From Microbacterium karelineae (GTDB lineage: Bacteria > Actinomycetota > Actinomycetes > Actinomycetales > Microbacteriaceae), in NCBI RefSeq assembly GCF_009745985.1, contig NZ_WFIX01000191.1, positions 62,001-126,000 of the forward strand: 64,000 nucleotides of DNA, given 5' to 3'. Position numbers and translations under genes: made by a program. Each line of letters opens with the position of its first letter. Positions within the stretch are counted from its first letter, which is position 1. Positions 37,645 to 49,182 of the stretch are shown one piece after another. Under the pieces are notes generated by a model. That model was given only the letters and a program-made list of their open reading frames with translations. It was not told the origin of the DNA and searched no databases.

Positions 37645-38838
37645 ATCCCGTATCGCGTGATCGACACCTCTCGGGGCCTCGCCGAGGCGGCCCGACTCCT
37701 CGCCGACGCCGATGGACCCGTCGCGGTCGACGTCGAACGCGCGTCGGGCTTCCGATACTCGGCGCGGGCGTACCTCATCCAGGTGTTCCGCCGTGGCGCG
37801 GGCGTGTTCCTCTTCGACCCGCCCGCGATCGGCGACCTCACGGCGCTGCAGGATGCGATCGGCGAGGAGGAGTGGGTCTTCCACGCGGCGAGCCAGGACC
37901 TTCCGTCTCTGCGCGAGCTCGACCTCGTGCCCCCGCGGATCTTCGACACGGAGCTGTCGGCGCGGCTCCTCGGCTGGGAGCGCGTCGGGCTCGGCGCCGT
38001 CGTCGAGCGGACCCTCGACATCGTCCTCAAGAAGGAGCACTCGGCCGCCGACTGGTCGACCCGCCCGCTTCCGCAGGAGTGGCTCGAGTACGCCGCCCTC
38101 GACGTCGAGCACCTGCTCGATGTGCGCGATGCGATCGCCGACGAGCTCGACGAGACCGGCAAGCGCGAGTGGGCGGAGGAGGAGTTCGCCGATGTGCTCG
38201 TGCGCCCGCCCAAGCCGGCGCCCTCCGAGCCCTGGCGCCGCCTCACGGGGCTCCACAAGGTGCGCGGCCGGCGCAGCCTCGCGGTCGCCCGCGCGCTCTG
38301 GACGGCGCGCGATGATCTCGCGCAGGAGCGCGACGTCGCGCCGGGGCGGCTCGTTCCGGATCGCGGCGTCATCGCCGCGGTGCTCGCGCAGCCGCGCAGC
38401 AAGGGCGAGCTGTCCGGCGTCAAGGACTTCACGGGCCGCGCGAGCAGGTCCGAGATCGATCGATGGTGGCAGGCGATCGTCGACGGCCGCGCCGCGGAGG
38501 ACCTCCCCGCCGAGCGCGTGCCCAGCGACGCGCTGCCGCCCGTGCGCTCATGGTCCGGCCGCCGCCCGGACGCCGATCGGCGCCTCAAAGCCGCGAAGCC
38601 GCTCGTCGAGACGCACGCCGAGTTCCTCTCGATCCCGACGGAGAACCTGCTCACCCCGGAGCACCTGCGCCGCGTCGCATGGGATCCGCGACTGCCCGTG
38701 TCCGCTGATGGCGTCGCCGCGCAGCTGCAGGTCCTCGGCGCCCGTCCATGGCAGGTCGCGCAGACGGCCCCGCTCATCGCCTCGGCGTTTGTGCACGCGG
38801 CGCAATCCGCCGCCGACGAGGCCGAAGCCGCTTCGTAG
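37645..38838 (+). CDS. rnd: RNase D-like 3'-5' exonuclease with HRDC domain
   Basis: Predicted 3'-5' exoribonuclease. DEDDy residues are visible: Asp-Glu in VAVDVERASGF, Asp in FHAASQDLPSL and Tyr-Asp in YAALDVEHLLDV. An HRDC helical domain follows (RRSLAVARALWTARDDLAQE). The length is 397 residues from 37645. No ATG exists at the expected place. GAAGGAG at 37631-37637 lies 7 nt before an ATC at 37645, and homologous N-termini begin at about this residue, so initiation at AUC is likely. Alternatives are the GTG at 37579 (adds 22 residues, overlaps the DUF3000 stop) and the GTG at 37657. Confidence 0.9.
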   Translation: MPYRVIDTSRGLAEAARLLADADGPVAVDVERASGFRYSARAYLIQVFRRGAGVFLFDPPAIGDLTALQDAIGEEEWVFHAASQDLPSLRELDLVPPRIFDTELSARLLGWERVGLGAVVERTLDIVLKKEHSAADWSTRPLPQEWLEYAALDVEHLLDVRDAIADELDETGKREWAEEEFADVLVRPPKPAPSEPWRRLTGLHKVRGRRSLAVARALWTARDDLAQERDVAPGRLVPDRGVIAAVLAQPRSKGELSGVKDFTGRASRSEIDRWWQAIVDGRAAEDLPAERVPSDALPPVRSWSGRRPDADRRLKAAKPLVETHAEFLSIPTENLLTPEHLRRVAWDPRLPVSADGVAAQLQVLGARPWQVAQTAPLIASAFVHAAQSAADEAEAAS

Positions 38839-38879
38839 GATCGCCCCAACCGGCTCGCGCCGGGCCCTCCCCCTCCCCC

Positions 38880-38885
38880 TAGGCT
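38880..38885 (+). promoter_or_regulatory. Putative -10 box (TAGGCT) for the fadA-fadB operon
   Basis: TAGGCT lies 29 bp before the thiolase GTG, leaving a short leader with an AGGAGG ribosome binding site. Confidence 0.5.
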
Positions 38886-38914
38886 GGCGTCGCACACCAA
38901 TCTCAGGAGGCAAC

Positions 38915-40126
38915 GTGGCCCAGCGGACGGATGTCTATTTCGTCGACGGCGTACGCACTCCCTTCGGTCGCGCAGGCGACAAGGGGATGTACGCGAACAC
39001 CCGCGCAGACGACCTCGTCGTGAAGGCGCTCATCGGACTGATGGAGCGCAACGGCGATGTCCCGAAGGACCGGATCGACGATGTCGCGATCGCCGCGACC
39101 TCGCAGACCGGCGACCAGGGTCTCACCCTCGGGCGCACGGCGGCGATGCTCGCCGGGCTCCCGCAGTCGGTCCCCGGTCTCGCGATCGAGCGCATGTGCG
39201 CGGGCGCGATGACGTCGGTGACGACGATGGGATCCTCGATCGGCTTCGGCATGTACGACCTCGCGATCGCGGGCGGCGTCGAGCACATGGGGCGGCACCC
39301 GATCGGCGCGAACGCCGACCCGAACCCGCGCTTCGTCGCCGAGCGCCTCGTCGACCCGCAGGCCCTCAACATGGGCGTCACCGCCGAACGCCTGCACGAC
39401 AGGTTCCCGCACCTCACGAAGGAGCGCGCCGATCGCTACGGCATGCGCAGCCAGCAGAAGGTGCAGACGGCGTACGACGAGGGGCTGATCCAGCCCGACC
39501 TCGTCCCCGTCGCCGTCACGGACTCCGCGGGCACCTCCGGCCTCGCGACCGAGGACGAGGGCCGCCGCCCGCAGACCACGATGGAGGATCTCGCGGGGCT
39601 CAAGACGCCCTTCCGCCCCCACGGGCGCGTGTCGGCCGGCACCTCGTCGCCGCTCACCGACGGGGCGACGATCAGCCTCCTCGCGGGCTCGGACGCCGTG
39701 AAGGAGCTCGGCCTCGCGCCGAAGATGCGAATGGTCTCGTTCGCGTTCAGCGGCGTTCAGCCCGAGGTGATGGGCATCGGCCCGATCCCCTCGACCGAGA
39801 AGGCGCTCCGGGTGGCGGGCCTCGACATCTCCGACATCGGCCTCTTCGAGCTCAACGAGGCCTTCGCCGTGCAGGTGCTGTCGTTCCTCGACCATTTCGG
39901 CATCGACGACGACGACCCGCGCGTGAACCCCTGGGGCGGCGCGATCGCCCTCGGTCACCCGCTCGCCGCGAGCGGCGTGCGCCTCATGATCCAGCTCGCC
40001 GCGCAGTTCGCAGAGCGTCCCGATGTGCGGTATGGCCTCACGGCGATGTGCGTCGGTCTCGGGCAGGGCGGCAGCGTGATCTGGGAGAACCCGCACTACA
40101 CGGGCAAGAAGGCGAAGAGGAAGTGA
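38915..40126 (+). CDS. fadA: Acetyl-CoA acyltransferase (thiolase)
   Basis: Thiolytic cleavage of 3-ketoacyl-CoA, last step of fatty acid beta-oxidation. The protein has 403 residues. The nucleophile is Cys95 in ERMCAGAMTSV. LFELNEAFAVQ, IALGHPLAASG and the second Cys in CVGLGQGGS complete the active site. The GTG start has AGGAGG 5 nt upstream. The next gene encodes the other two beta-oxidation activities, so the pair forms the trifunctional complex. Confidence 0.95.
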   Translation: MAQRTDVYFVDGVRTPFGRAGDKGMYANTRADDLVVKALIGLMERNGDVPKDRIDDVAIAATSQTGDQGLTLGRTAAMLAGLPQSVPGLAIERMCAGAMTSVTTMGSSIGFGMYDLAIAGGVEHMGRHPIGANADPNPRFVAERLVDPQALNMGVTAERLHDRFPHLTKERADRYGMRSQQKVQTAYDEGLIQPDLVPVAVTDSAGTSGLATEDEGRRPQTTMEDLAGLKTPFRPHGRVSAGTSSPLTDGATISLLAGSDAVKELGLAPKMRMVSFAFSGVQPEVMGIGPIPSTEKALRVAGLDISDIGLFELNEAFAVQVLSFLDHFGIDDDDPRVNPWGGAIALGHPLAASGVRLMIQLAAQFAERPDVRYGLTAMCVGLGQGGSVIWENPHYTGKKAKRK

Positions 40127-40134
40127 CCGGGCAG

Positions 40135-42270
40135 ATGACCGACTATCGCACCATCGATTTCTCCGGGCTCGAGGCCGCCGCGGCCGACGAGGTGGTCACG
40201 CACTCGCTCGTCCGCGATGTGCGGCTCGCGAGCGGGCGCACCCTCGCCCTGATCACCCTGCACAACGGCAAGGACCACAAGCGTCCGAACACCCTCGGTC
40301 CGCTCACGCTGCGCGAGCTCGGCGACACGCTCGACGAGCTCCGCGCCCGCGCCGAGGCGGGCGAGATCGACGCCGTCGGCGTCACGGGCAAGCCGTACAT
40401 CTTCGCCGCTGGAGCCGACCTGTCGCAGATCGGTGCGCTGCGCACCGCCGAGAACGCCCTGCGGATCGTTCAGCGCGGCCACGACGTCCTCGGCCGCCTC
40501 TCCGAGCTCGGTGTGCCGTCGTTCTCGTTCGTGAACGGCCTCGCCCTCGGCGGCGGCCTCGAGGTCGCCCTCAACTCCACCTACCGCACGGTCGACGCGT
40601 CGGCCGCGGCGATCGCACTGCCCGAGGTGTTCCTGGGCCTCATCCCCGGGTGGGGCGGCGCGTATCTCCTGCCGAACCTCATCGGCATCGAGAAGGCGCT
40701 CGAGGTCGTCATCTCGAACCCGCTCAAGCAGAACCGCACGCTGAAGCCGCAGCAGGCCTTCGACCTCGGGATCTTCGACGCGATCTACTCCCCCGCGAGC
40801 TTCCTCGAGGACTCGCTCGCGTGGGCTGATCGAGTGCTCTCCGGCGAGGAGAAGGTCGAGCGGAGGAACGCGCCGGGCCGCATCGAGCGCGCGACGAAGT
40901 GGCCGGCCGCGATCAAGATCGCGCGCGGCATGCTCGAGCAGCGCATCGGCACGGTGCCCCTCTCGCCGTACCGCGCCCTCGACCTCCTCGAGAAGGCCGC
41001 GAAGGGTACCCGGGAGGAGGGCTTCGCCCGTGAGGACGAGGCGCTCGGCGAGCTCATCGCCGGCGACCAGTTCGCCGCGTCGATGTACGCCTTCGACCTG
41101 GTGCAGAAGCGCGCCAAGCGGCCCGTCGGGGCGCCCGACAAGGACCTCGCGCGCCCCGTCACGAAGGTCGGCGTGATCGGCGCCGGTCTCATGGCCAGCC
41201 AGTTCGCGCTGCTGTTCGTGCGGCGCCTCCAGGTGCCCGTCCTCATCACCGACGTCTCACAGGAGCGCGTGGACAAGGGCCTCGGCTACATCCGCGACGA
41301 GATCGCGAAGCTCGAGGAGAAGGGGCGCCTCGATGCCGACACCGCGGGTCGACTCCGCGGCCTCGTCTCGGGCACCGTCGACAAGGCCGACTACGCCGAC
41401 TGCGACTTCGTCATCGAGGCGGTGTTCGAGGAGACCTCGGTCAAGCAGGACGTGTTCCGCGAGATCGAGCAGCACATCGCGGACGACGCGATCCTCGCGA
41501 CGAACACGTCGTCGCTGTCGGTCGAGGAGATCGGTTCCGTGCTCGCGCACCCCGAGCGCCTCGTCGGATTCCACTTCTTCAACCCCGTCGCGGTCATGCC
41601 CCTCATCGAGATCGTGCGCACGCCGCACACGAGCGACGCCGCGCTGTCGACCGCGTTCGTGACCGCGAAGGCGCTGAAGAAGAACGCGATCGGATCCGCG
41701 GACGCTCCCGGATTCATCGTGAACCGCCTGCTCGCGAAGGTCATGGGCGAGGCGATCCGCGCCGTCGACGAAGGCGCGGAGGTGACCGACGTCGAGGCGG
41801 CCTTCGCCCCGCTCGGACTGCCGATGGGACCCTTCGAGCTGATCGACCTCGTGGGCTGGAAGGTGGCGGCCCACGTGCAGGACACGATGGCGCGCCACTT
41901 CCCCGAGCGCTTCCACGCCTCCGCGAACCTGCATGCGCTCGCCGAGATCGACGGCCCGCTCGAGCGCGACAGGAAGAAGCGGATCACCGGCCTGACGAAG
42001 CAGGCGCGGAAGGCGATCACCGTCGGCGACGCGCCCGCGGACGCCGAGGAGATCCTGCGCCGTGTCGAAGACGAGCTCGCCCGCGAGATCCGTCTCATGC
42101 TGGACGAGGGCGTCGTGCCCGAGGTCGAGGACATCGACCTCGCGCTGATCCTCGGCGCCGGCTGGCCGTTCATCGACGGCGGGGCGACGCCGTACCTCGA
42201 CCGGTCCGGCGCGTCCGAGCGCGCCGCCGGCGGCGCGTTCCACGAACCGCCGATCCGCGGCATCGCCTGA
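40135..42270 (+). CDS. fadB: Enoyl-CoA hydratase / 3-hydroxyacyl-CoA dehydrogenase (FadB-type)
   Basis: Fused enzyme for two beta-oxidation steps. The protein has 711 residues. Residues 1-300 are the hydratase: FAAGADLSQIG, and catalytic glutamates in GGGLEVAL and LPEVFLGLIPGWGG. From about 340 is the NAD-binding dehydrogenase: VGVIGAGLMASQF (ending in AS rather than the more common GG), VIEAVFEE, NTSSLSVEEIG, catalytic His in VGFHFFNPV, and APGFIVNRLL. C-terminal helical domains follow. A GTG at 40123 overlapping the thiolase stop (GTGA) is an alternative start adding four residues. Confidence 0.95.
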   Translation: MTDYRTIDFSGLEAAAADEVVTHSLVRDVRLASGRTLALITLHNGKDHKRPNTLGPLTLRELGDTLDELRARAEAGEIDAVGVTGKPYIFAAGADLSQIGALRTAENALRIVQRGHDVLGRLSELGVPSFSFVNGLALGGGLEVALNSTYRTVDASAAAIALPEVFLGLIPGWGGAYLLPNLIGIEKALEVVISNPLKQNRTLKPQQAFDLGIFDAIYSPASFLEDSLAWADRVLSGEEKVERRNAPGRIERATKWPAAIKIARGMLEQRIGTVPLSPYRALDLLEKAAKGTREEGFAREDEALGELIAGDQFAASMYAFDLVQKRAKRPVGAPDKDLARPVTKVGVIGAGLMASQFALLFVRRLQVPVLITDVSQERVDKGLGYIRDEIAKLEEKGRLDADTAGRLRGLVSGTVDKADYADCDFVIEAVFEETSVKQDVFREIEQHIADDAILATNTSSLSVEEIGSVLAHPERLVGFHFFNPVAVMPLIEIVRTPHTSDAALSTAFVTAKALKKNAIGSADAPGFIVNRLLAKVMGEAIRAVDEGAEVTDVEAAFAPLGLPMGPFELIDLVGWKVAAHVQDTMARHFPERFHASANLHALAEIDGPLERDRKKRITGLTKQARKAITVGDAPADAEEILRRVEDELAREIRLMLDEGVVPEVEDIDLALILGAGWPFIDGGATPYLDRSGASERAAGGAFHEPPIRGIA

Positions 42271-42275
42271 CGCGC

Positions 42276-42320
42276 GACGACGGGCCCGCCACCGCACACC
42301 GCGGTGGCGGGCCCGTCGTC
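42276..42320. terminator. Bidirectional terminator between fadB and dxs
   Basis: A perfect 20-bp stem (42276-42295 with 42301-42320) and 5-nt loop. It begins 5 bp past the fadB stop and ends 1 bp before the convergent dxs stop, so it can serve both genes. Confidence 0.9.
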
Positions 42321-42321
42321 G

Positions 42322-44274
42322 TCAGCGGGCCTGGCGGCGGATCCTCGTGACCTCGCCCGTGTGCGGCGCGGGCGACGTGGTCTGCCGCGCGACGGGGATG
42401 CGGGTGCCGAGCACCTGCGAGACGACGTCCTGCGCGATCTTCGCGGGCGTGAGGCCCGCGTCGTCGAGGATCTGGCCGCGGGAGGCGTGGTCGATGAAGG
42501 TGTCGGGCAGCCCGAGCTCGTCGACCGCCGTGTCGACGCCGCGCTCGCGCAGCACCTGCCGCACGCGCGTGCCGATCCCGCCCACGCGGATCCCGTCCTC
42601 GATCGTGATGACGAGGCGGTGGCGGGCTGCCATGTCGACGATCGAGTCGGCGACGGGAACCACCCAGCGCGGATCGATGACCGTGGAGCCGATCCCCTGC
42701 GCCCGCAGCCGATCGGCCACCTCGAGGGCCGTACGGGCGAACGGACCGATGCCGATGAGCAGCACGTCCTCGTCGCCGGATCGCGCGAGCACGTCGACGC
42801 CGTCGTCGGTGCGCTCGATCGCCTCGATCGCCTCGCCCACCTCGCCCTTGGGATAGCGGACGACCGTCGGTGCGTCGGAGACGGCGACCGCCTCGTCGAG
42901 CTCCTCCCGCAGCCGCGCGGCGTCGCGTGGCGCCGCGATCCGGACGTTCGGCACGATGTGCAGCAGCGCGAGGTCCCACATGCCGTGGTGGCTCGGGCCG
43001 TCGGGGCCCGTGACGCCGGACCTGTCGAGGACGAAGGTCACGCCCGCACGGTGCAGCGCGACGTCCATGATCACCTGGTCGAAGGCGCGGTTCATGAAGG
43101 TCGCGTACATCGCGACGACGGGATGCAGGCCGCCGTAGGCCAGCCCCGCGGCCGAGGTCACGGCGTGCTGCTCGGCGATGCCGACGTCGTACACGCGATC
43201 CGGGAACCGCGCCGCGAACGGGGCGAGCCCAGTGGGGCGCAGCATCGCGGCCGTCATGGCGATGACGTCGTCGCGGCGTTCGCCGATCTCGACGAGCTTC
43301 TGCGCGAACACATCGGTCCAGCCTTCGCCCGACGAGCCGAGCGAGACGCCCGTCGCGGGGTCGATGCGGCCGACGGCGTGGAACTGGTCGGCCTCGTCCT
43401 CGCGTGCCGGGTCGTATCCGCGGCCCTTCTCGGTGATGACGTGGACGATGACGGGGGCACTGTACGACTTCGCGAGCTGCAGCGTCTCCATGAGCGCCGA
43501 CAGATCGTGACCGTCGACCGGCCCGAGGTACTTGATGTCGAGCTGCGCGTAGAGGGCGGAGTTGTTCGTGAACCGTGACAGAAAGCCGTGCGTGCCGCCG
43601 CGCACACCGCGATAGAGCGCCCGGCCGACCTTGCCGAGCCGACGCGCGACGCGGCCCGACTTCGCGTCGAGGTCGCGGTACGGACCGGCGGTCCGCACGC
43701 GGTTGAGGTACCGCGCCATGCCGCCGATCGTCGGCGCGTACGAGCGGCCGTTGTCGTTGACGACGATGACGAGGTTGCGGTCGTTGTCGTCGGTGATGTT
43801 GTTGAGGGCTTCCCAGGTCATGCCGCCCGTGAGCGCGCCGTCGCCGAGGACGGCGACGACGTGCCTGTCACCACGTCCGGTTCGGGCGAACGCCCGCGAG
43901 ATGCCGTCAGCCCAGCTGAGCGAGCTCGAGGCGTGGGACGACTCGACGACGTCGTGCTCGCTCTCGGAGCGCTGCGGGTAGCCCGCGAGGCCGCCGCGGG
44001 AGCGCAGGAGGTCGAAGTCCTGCCTCCCCGTGAGCAGCTTGTGCACATACGACTGGTGCCCCGTATCCCACACGATCGGATCCTGCGGGGAGTCGAACAC
44101 GCGGTGCAGCGCGATCGTCAGCTCGACGACGCCGAGGTTCGGGCCGAGGTGGCCACCCGTGCGGGAGACGTTCTCGACGAGGAACTCGCGCAGCTCGTCC
44201 GCGAGCTCCTGGAGCTCCCGCCGAGACAGGCGATCGAGATCCCGCGGTCCGGAGATCGTGTCCAACAGACTCAT
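42322..44274 (-). CDS. dxs: 1-deoxy-D-xylulose-5-phosphate synthase
   Basis: Thiamine diphosphate enzyme joining pyruvate and glyceraldehyde 3-phosphate, first step of the MEP isoprenoid pathway. The protein has 650 residues. DTGHQSYVHKLLTGR (substrate His), the ThDP/Mg motif GDGALTGGMTWEALNN, DIKYLGPVDGHD, VGIAEQHAVTSAAGLA and DRSGVTGPDGPSHHG are all present. A TAGGCT box 6 nt before the ATG suggests a leaderless message. Confidence 0.97.
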   Translation of the reverse strand: MSLLDTISGPRDLDRLSRRELQELADELREFLVENVSRTGGHLGPNLGVVELTIALHRVFDSPQDPIVWDTGHQSYVHKLLTGRQDFDLLRSRGGLAGYPQRSESEHDVVESSHASSSLSWADGISRAFARTGRGDRHVVAVLGDGALTGGMTWEALNNITDDNDRNLVIVVNDNGRSYAPTIGGMARYLNRVRTAGPYRDLDAKSGRVARRLGKVGRALYRGVRGGTHGFLSRFTNNSALYAQLDIKYLGPVDGHDLSALMETLQLAKSYSAPVIVHVITEKGRGYDPAREDEADQFHAVGRIDPATGVSLGSSGEGWTDVFAQKLVEIGERRDDVIAMTAAMLRPTGLAPFAARFPDRVYDVGIAEQHAVTSAAGLAYGGLHPVVAMYATFMNRAFDQVIMDVALHRAGVTFVLDRSGVTGPDGPSHHGMWDLALLHIVPNVRIAAPRDAARLREELDEAVAVSDAPTVVRYPKGEVGEAIEAIERTDDGVDVLARSGDEDVLLIGIGPFARTALEVADRLRAQGIGSTVIDPRWVVPVADSIVDMAARHRLVITIEDGIRVGGIGTRVRQVLRERGVDTAVDELGLPDTFIDHASRGQILDDAGLTPAKIAQDVVSQVLGTRIPVARQTTSPAPHTGEVTRIRRQAR

Positions 44275-44280
44275 GGAACG

Positions 44281-44286
44281 AGCCTA
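44281..44286 (-). promoter_or_regulatory. dxs -10 box (TAGGCT), leaderless spacing
   Basis: TAGGCT on the minus strand, six bases (CGTTCC) before the dxs ATG. Confidence 0.5.
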
Positions 44287-44352
44287 CGCCCACGCCCCGA
44301 GAACAACCCGCCCGCGCGCGCAATACGGGAAACCCGACGATTCCCCGGGACG

Positions 44353-44392
44353 CCGACGGCCCCCTCCCGCTCGCGCGGAAGGGGGCCGTCGG
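44353..44392 (-). terminator. acnA terminator hairpin
   Basis: A 13-bp perfect stem (CCGACGGCCCCCT and complement), 12 bp past the acnA stop. Confidence 0.85.
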
Positions 44393-44404
44393 ACGGTCGC
44401 CGGC

Positions 44405-47095
<2,691 letters not shown>

Positions 47096-47215
47096 CGGAT
47101 TCGTCTCCTTCAGGATCGACCGCGGACTTCCCCCTCATCCTGCCGCGGGTCCGGGCTCGCTGCCAGTAAGGGAATCCTCACCGCCGACTCGTCGGAGCAC
47201 CGCCTCAGACGAGGA

Positions 47216-47241
47216 GATTTATCTTGACGTCAAGATAAATC
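47216..47241. promoter_or_regulatory. 26-bp perfect palindrome upstream of acnA, candidate operator
   Basis: GATTTATCTTGAC followed directly by its reverse complement, centre between 47228 and 47229. It is about 70% AT in a region of about 70% GC. It lies between the DUF3159 stop (47273) and acnA. It lacks the GC-rich stem and loop of a terminator, so an operator for a dimeric regulator is the better reading. The regulator is not identified. Confidence 0.6.
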
Positions 47242-47272
47242 GTACCCCACCGGCCGCGGCGGCGCGCGCCGG

Positions 47273-48076
47273 TCACGGAGCAGGCGTGTCGAGGCCCCCG
47301 ACGGGTCGCGCATACGCGGCGCGGACCGTCAGCCAGGTCACCGCGACCAGCGGCGCGAACAGCGGGATCCCCATCACGAGCTTGACGGTGCCGAGCACCT
47401 GCACGTCCACGTCGGCGAGCCACATGGGGAACTGCACGCCGAGGCGCAGGAAGAACAGCGCCGACCACATGATCGCGAGCCAGAAGAACACCCGCCGCTT
47501 GCGCCGATCGCGCCGCCAGCGCACGCCGTCGTCCATCAGGAATCCGGCGGCGAGGCCGATCACCGACCATCCCGCGAGGGCGGAGGCGAGGAGTGCGGAG
47601 CCGTAGACGACGTTCGTGATGAAGCCCGGGATGAAGTTGTCCTCGGCGCGCCCCGTGAACAGCACGAGCGCGCCGGCCACGCCGACCGCGACCAGCCCGC
47701 CGAGCGCGGCCGACGGCGGCTGACGCTGGACCAGGCGGGCGATCGTGAAGACCCCGGCCGCGGCGATCGAGGCCCCGACGGCGACGACGAGGCGATCCGG
47801 CCAGATCGTGAGGCTCACGAGGAAGATGACGAGCGGAAGCACCGACTCGACGATCCCCCGCACGCCGCCGATCGCCTTCCACACGACTCCCCCGGTCGAG
47901 GCCGACTGCGATGGATCGAGTCCGGCGCGCCGCGCCGCCTGGCCGAGGGCCTCGCCGAAGACGGCCGACGGGCGCGGTGCATCGGCGGCGGGCGGCGTCA
48001 GCGGGGTGGCATCCGGATGCGGACCGCCCTCGTCTCGGTCGGGCTCGCCGCCCGGGCGATCCTCGGACGCGGCCAT
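47273..48076 (-). CDS. DUF3159 integral membrane protein
   Basis: A 267-residue protein of an actinobacterial family of unknown function. Residues 1-65 are acidic, Pro-rich and cytoplasmic, then KAIGGVRGIVESVLPLVIFL starts the membrane part with about six helices. RRDRRKRRVFFWLAIMWSAL is a characteristic stretch. The ATG overlaps the DUF3710 stop by 1 nt (TGATG), and DUF3710-DUF3159 is a conserved pair near dut. Confidence 0.88.
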   Translation of the reverse strand: MAASEDRPGGEPDRDEGGPHPDATPLTPPAADAPRPSAVFGEALGQAARRAGLDPSQSASTGGVVWKAIGGVRGIVESVLPLVIFLVSLTIWPDRLVVAVGASIAAAGVFTIARLVQRQPPSAALGGLVAVGVAGALVLFTGRAEDNFIPGFITNVVYGSALLASALAGWSVIGLAAGFLMDDGVRWRRDRRKRRVFFWLAIMWSALFFLRLGVQFPMWLADVDVQVLGTVKLVMGIPLFAPLVAVTWLTVRAAYARPVGGLDTPAP

Positions 48077-48690
48077 CAGCTGCCCGGCGTCGACGGCATC
48101 GACAGCGGGATGAGGTCGCGCGGAGGCATCGGCGCCGAGCCGCGCACGACGACGATCGACCGGAAGAGGTCCTCCACCTGCTCGGCCGCCTCGGGAGAGC
48201 TCGCGCCCTCGCCGCCGATGACGCCCCGCAGGAACCAGCGCGGCCCGTCCACGCCGACGAAGCGCGCGATCCGCATGCCCGCGCCCGCCTCAGCGCTCAC
48301 GGGGACCTCCGCGAGCAGCTCGGCGCCGAGCGGCCCCTCCCGCTCCTCGACGCGACCACCCTGCTGTGCGACCTGTGCGCGGATCTGCGCGCGCGTCTCG
48401 TGCCAGAGCCCCGTCGAACGCGGGGCCGCGAACGGCTGCACCTGGAGCGTCGAGTCGGCGTAGTCGAGCCCGACCGCGACGATGCGCTGGGTCTTCTCCT
48501 CGACCTCGAGCCGCAGGTTCAGCCCCTCCCGCGGCAGCACCTTGATGCCGCCGATGTCGATGTACGGCCGCACGGGATTGGCCTCGGAGGCATCGAACGG
48601 GCCGCGCTCGGCGCGGTCGGCCGGCGCCGACTTCTCGGTCGGGATCTGCTCGTCCTGCTCTTCGTGGGATTCAGTCATCGCTGTCGTCAC
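48076..48690 (-). CDS. DUF3710 domain-containing protein
   Basis: A 204-residue soluble protein of unknown function, conserved in actinobacteria. Residues 1-35 are acidic. The core has RPYIDIGGIKVLPREGLNLR, STLQVQPFAAPRSTGLW and RFVGVDGPRWFLRGVIGG. The GTG start is chosen for AAGGA five bases upstream; an ATG four codons later is possible. It lies between dut and DUF3159 in a conserved order. Confidence 0.88.
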   Translation of the reverse strand: MTTAMTESHEEQDEQIPTEKSAPADRAERGPFDASEANPVRPYIDIGGIKVLPREGLNLRLEVEEKTQRIVAVGLDYADSTLQVQPFAAPRSTGLWHETRAQIRAQVAQQGGRVEEREGPLGAELLAEVPVSAEAGAGMRIARFVGVDGPRWFLRGVIGGEGASSPEAAEQVEDLFRSIVVVRGSAPMPPRDLIPLSMPSTPGS

Positions 48691-48720
48691 GTCTTCCTTC
48701 TCGTTGCGTGGGCGCCGCGG

Positions 48721-49170
48721 TCAGCGGGCGCCGCCGTGCGCGTAGCCCGACGACCCGAAGCCGCCGTCGCCGCGGGCGCTCTCGTCGAGGTCGGAGACCG
48801 CCACGAATCGTGCCCGCATCACGGGGGCGACGATCAGCTGCGCGATGCGATCACCCGCGGACACCTGATACGGCGCCTCGCGGTCGGTGTTCAGCAGGGC
48901 GACCTTGATCTCGCCCCGGTACCCCGCGTCGATCGTGCCCGGCGCGTTCACGATCGTGATGCCGTGCTTCGCGGCGAGGCCGCTGCGCGGCACGACGAAC
49001 CCCGCACATCCGTCCGGCAGAGCGACCCGCACCCCTGTCGGGACGAGCGCCCGCTCACCGGGGGCGAGCAGCACGTCGACCGTCGAGACGAGGTCGGCCC
49101 CCGCGTCACCGGGATGCGCGTAGGCGGGAACGTCGGGTGCGACAATGGGGACATCCACGGATTCGCTCAC
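48721..49170 (-). CDS. dut: Deoxyuridine 5'-triphosphate nucleotidohydrolase
   Basis: Hydrolyses dUTP to dUMP, keeping uracil out of DNA. The protein has 149 residues. All five dUTPase motifs are visible: [39 protein letters not shown] and GDGGFGSSG. The GTG start lies 6 nt after TACCCT, leaderless spacing. It diverges from DUF3093 with only 12 bp between start codons. Confidence 0.97.
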   Translation of the reverse strand: MSESVDVPIVAPDVPAYAHPGDAGADLVSTVDVLLAPGERALVPTGVRVALPDGCAGFVVPRSGLAAKHGITIVNAPGTIDAGYRGEIKVALLNTDREAPYQVSAGDRIAQLIVAPVMRARFVAVSDLDESARGDGGFGSSGYAHGGAR

Positions 49171-49182
49171 GCAACGAGGGTA

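Noticed and set aside
40123-40134. GTG at 40123 as the fadB start
   Set aside because: It is possible through GTGA coupling with fadA, but the ribosome binding site is only 2 nt away. The ATG at 40135 begins the conserved MTDYRTIDF-like N-terminus. The difference is four residues.
47216-47241. The acnA-upstream palindrome as a terminator for DUF3159
   Set aside because: It is AT-rich with no loop or U-tract and lies 32 bp past the stop. Other terminators in this window are GC-rich stems with clear loops.
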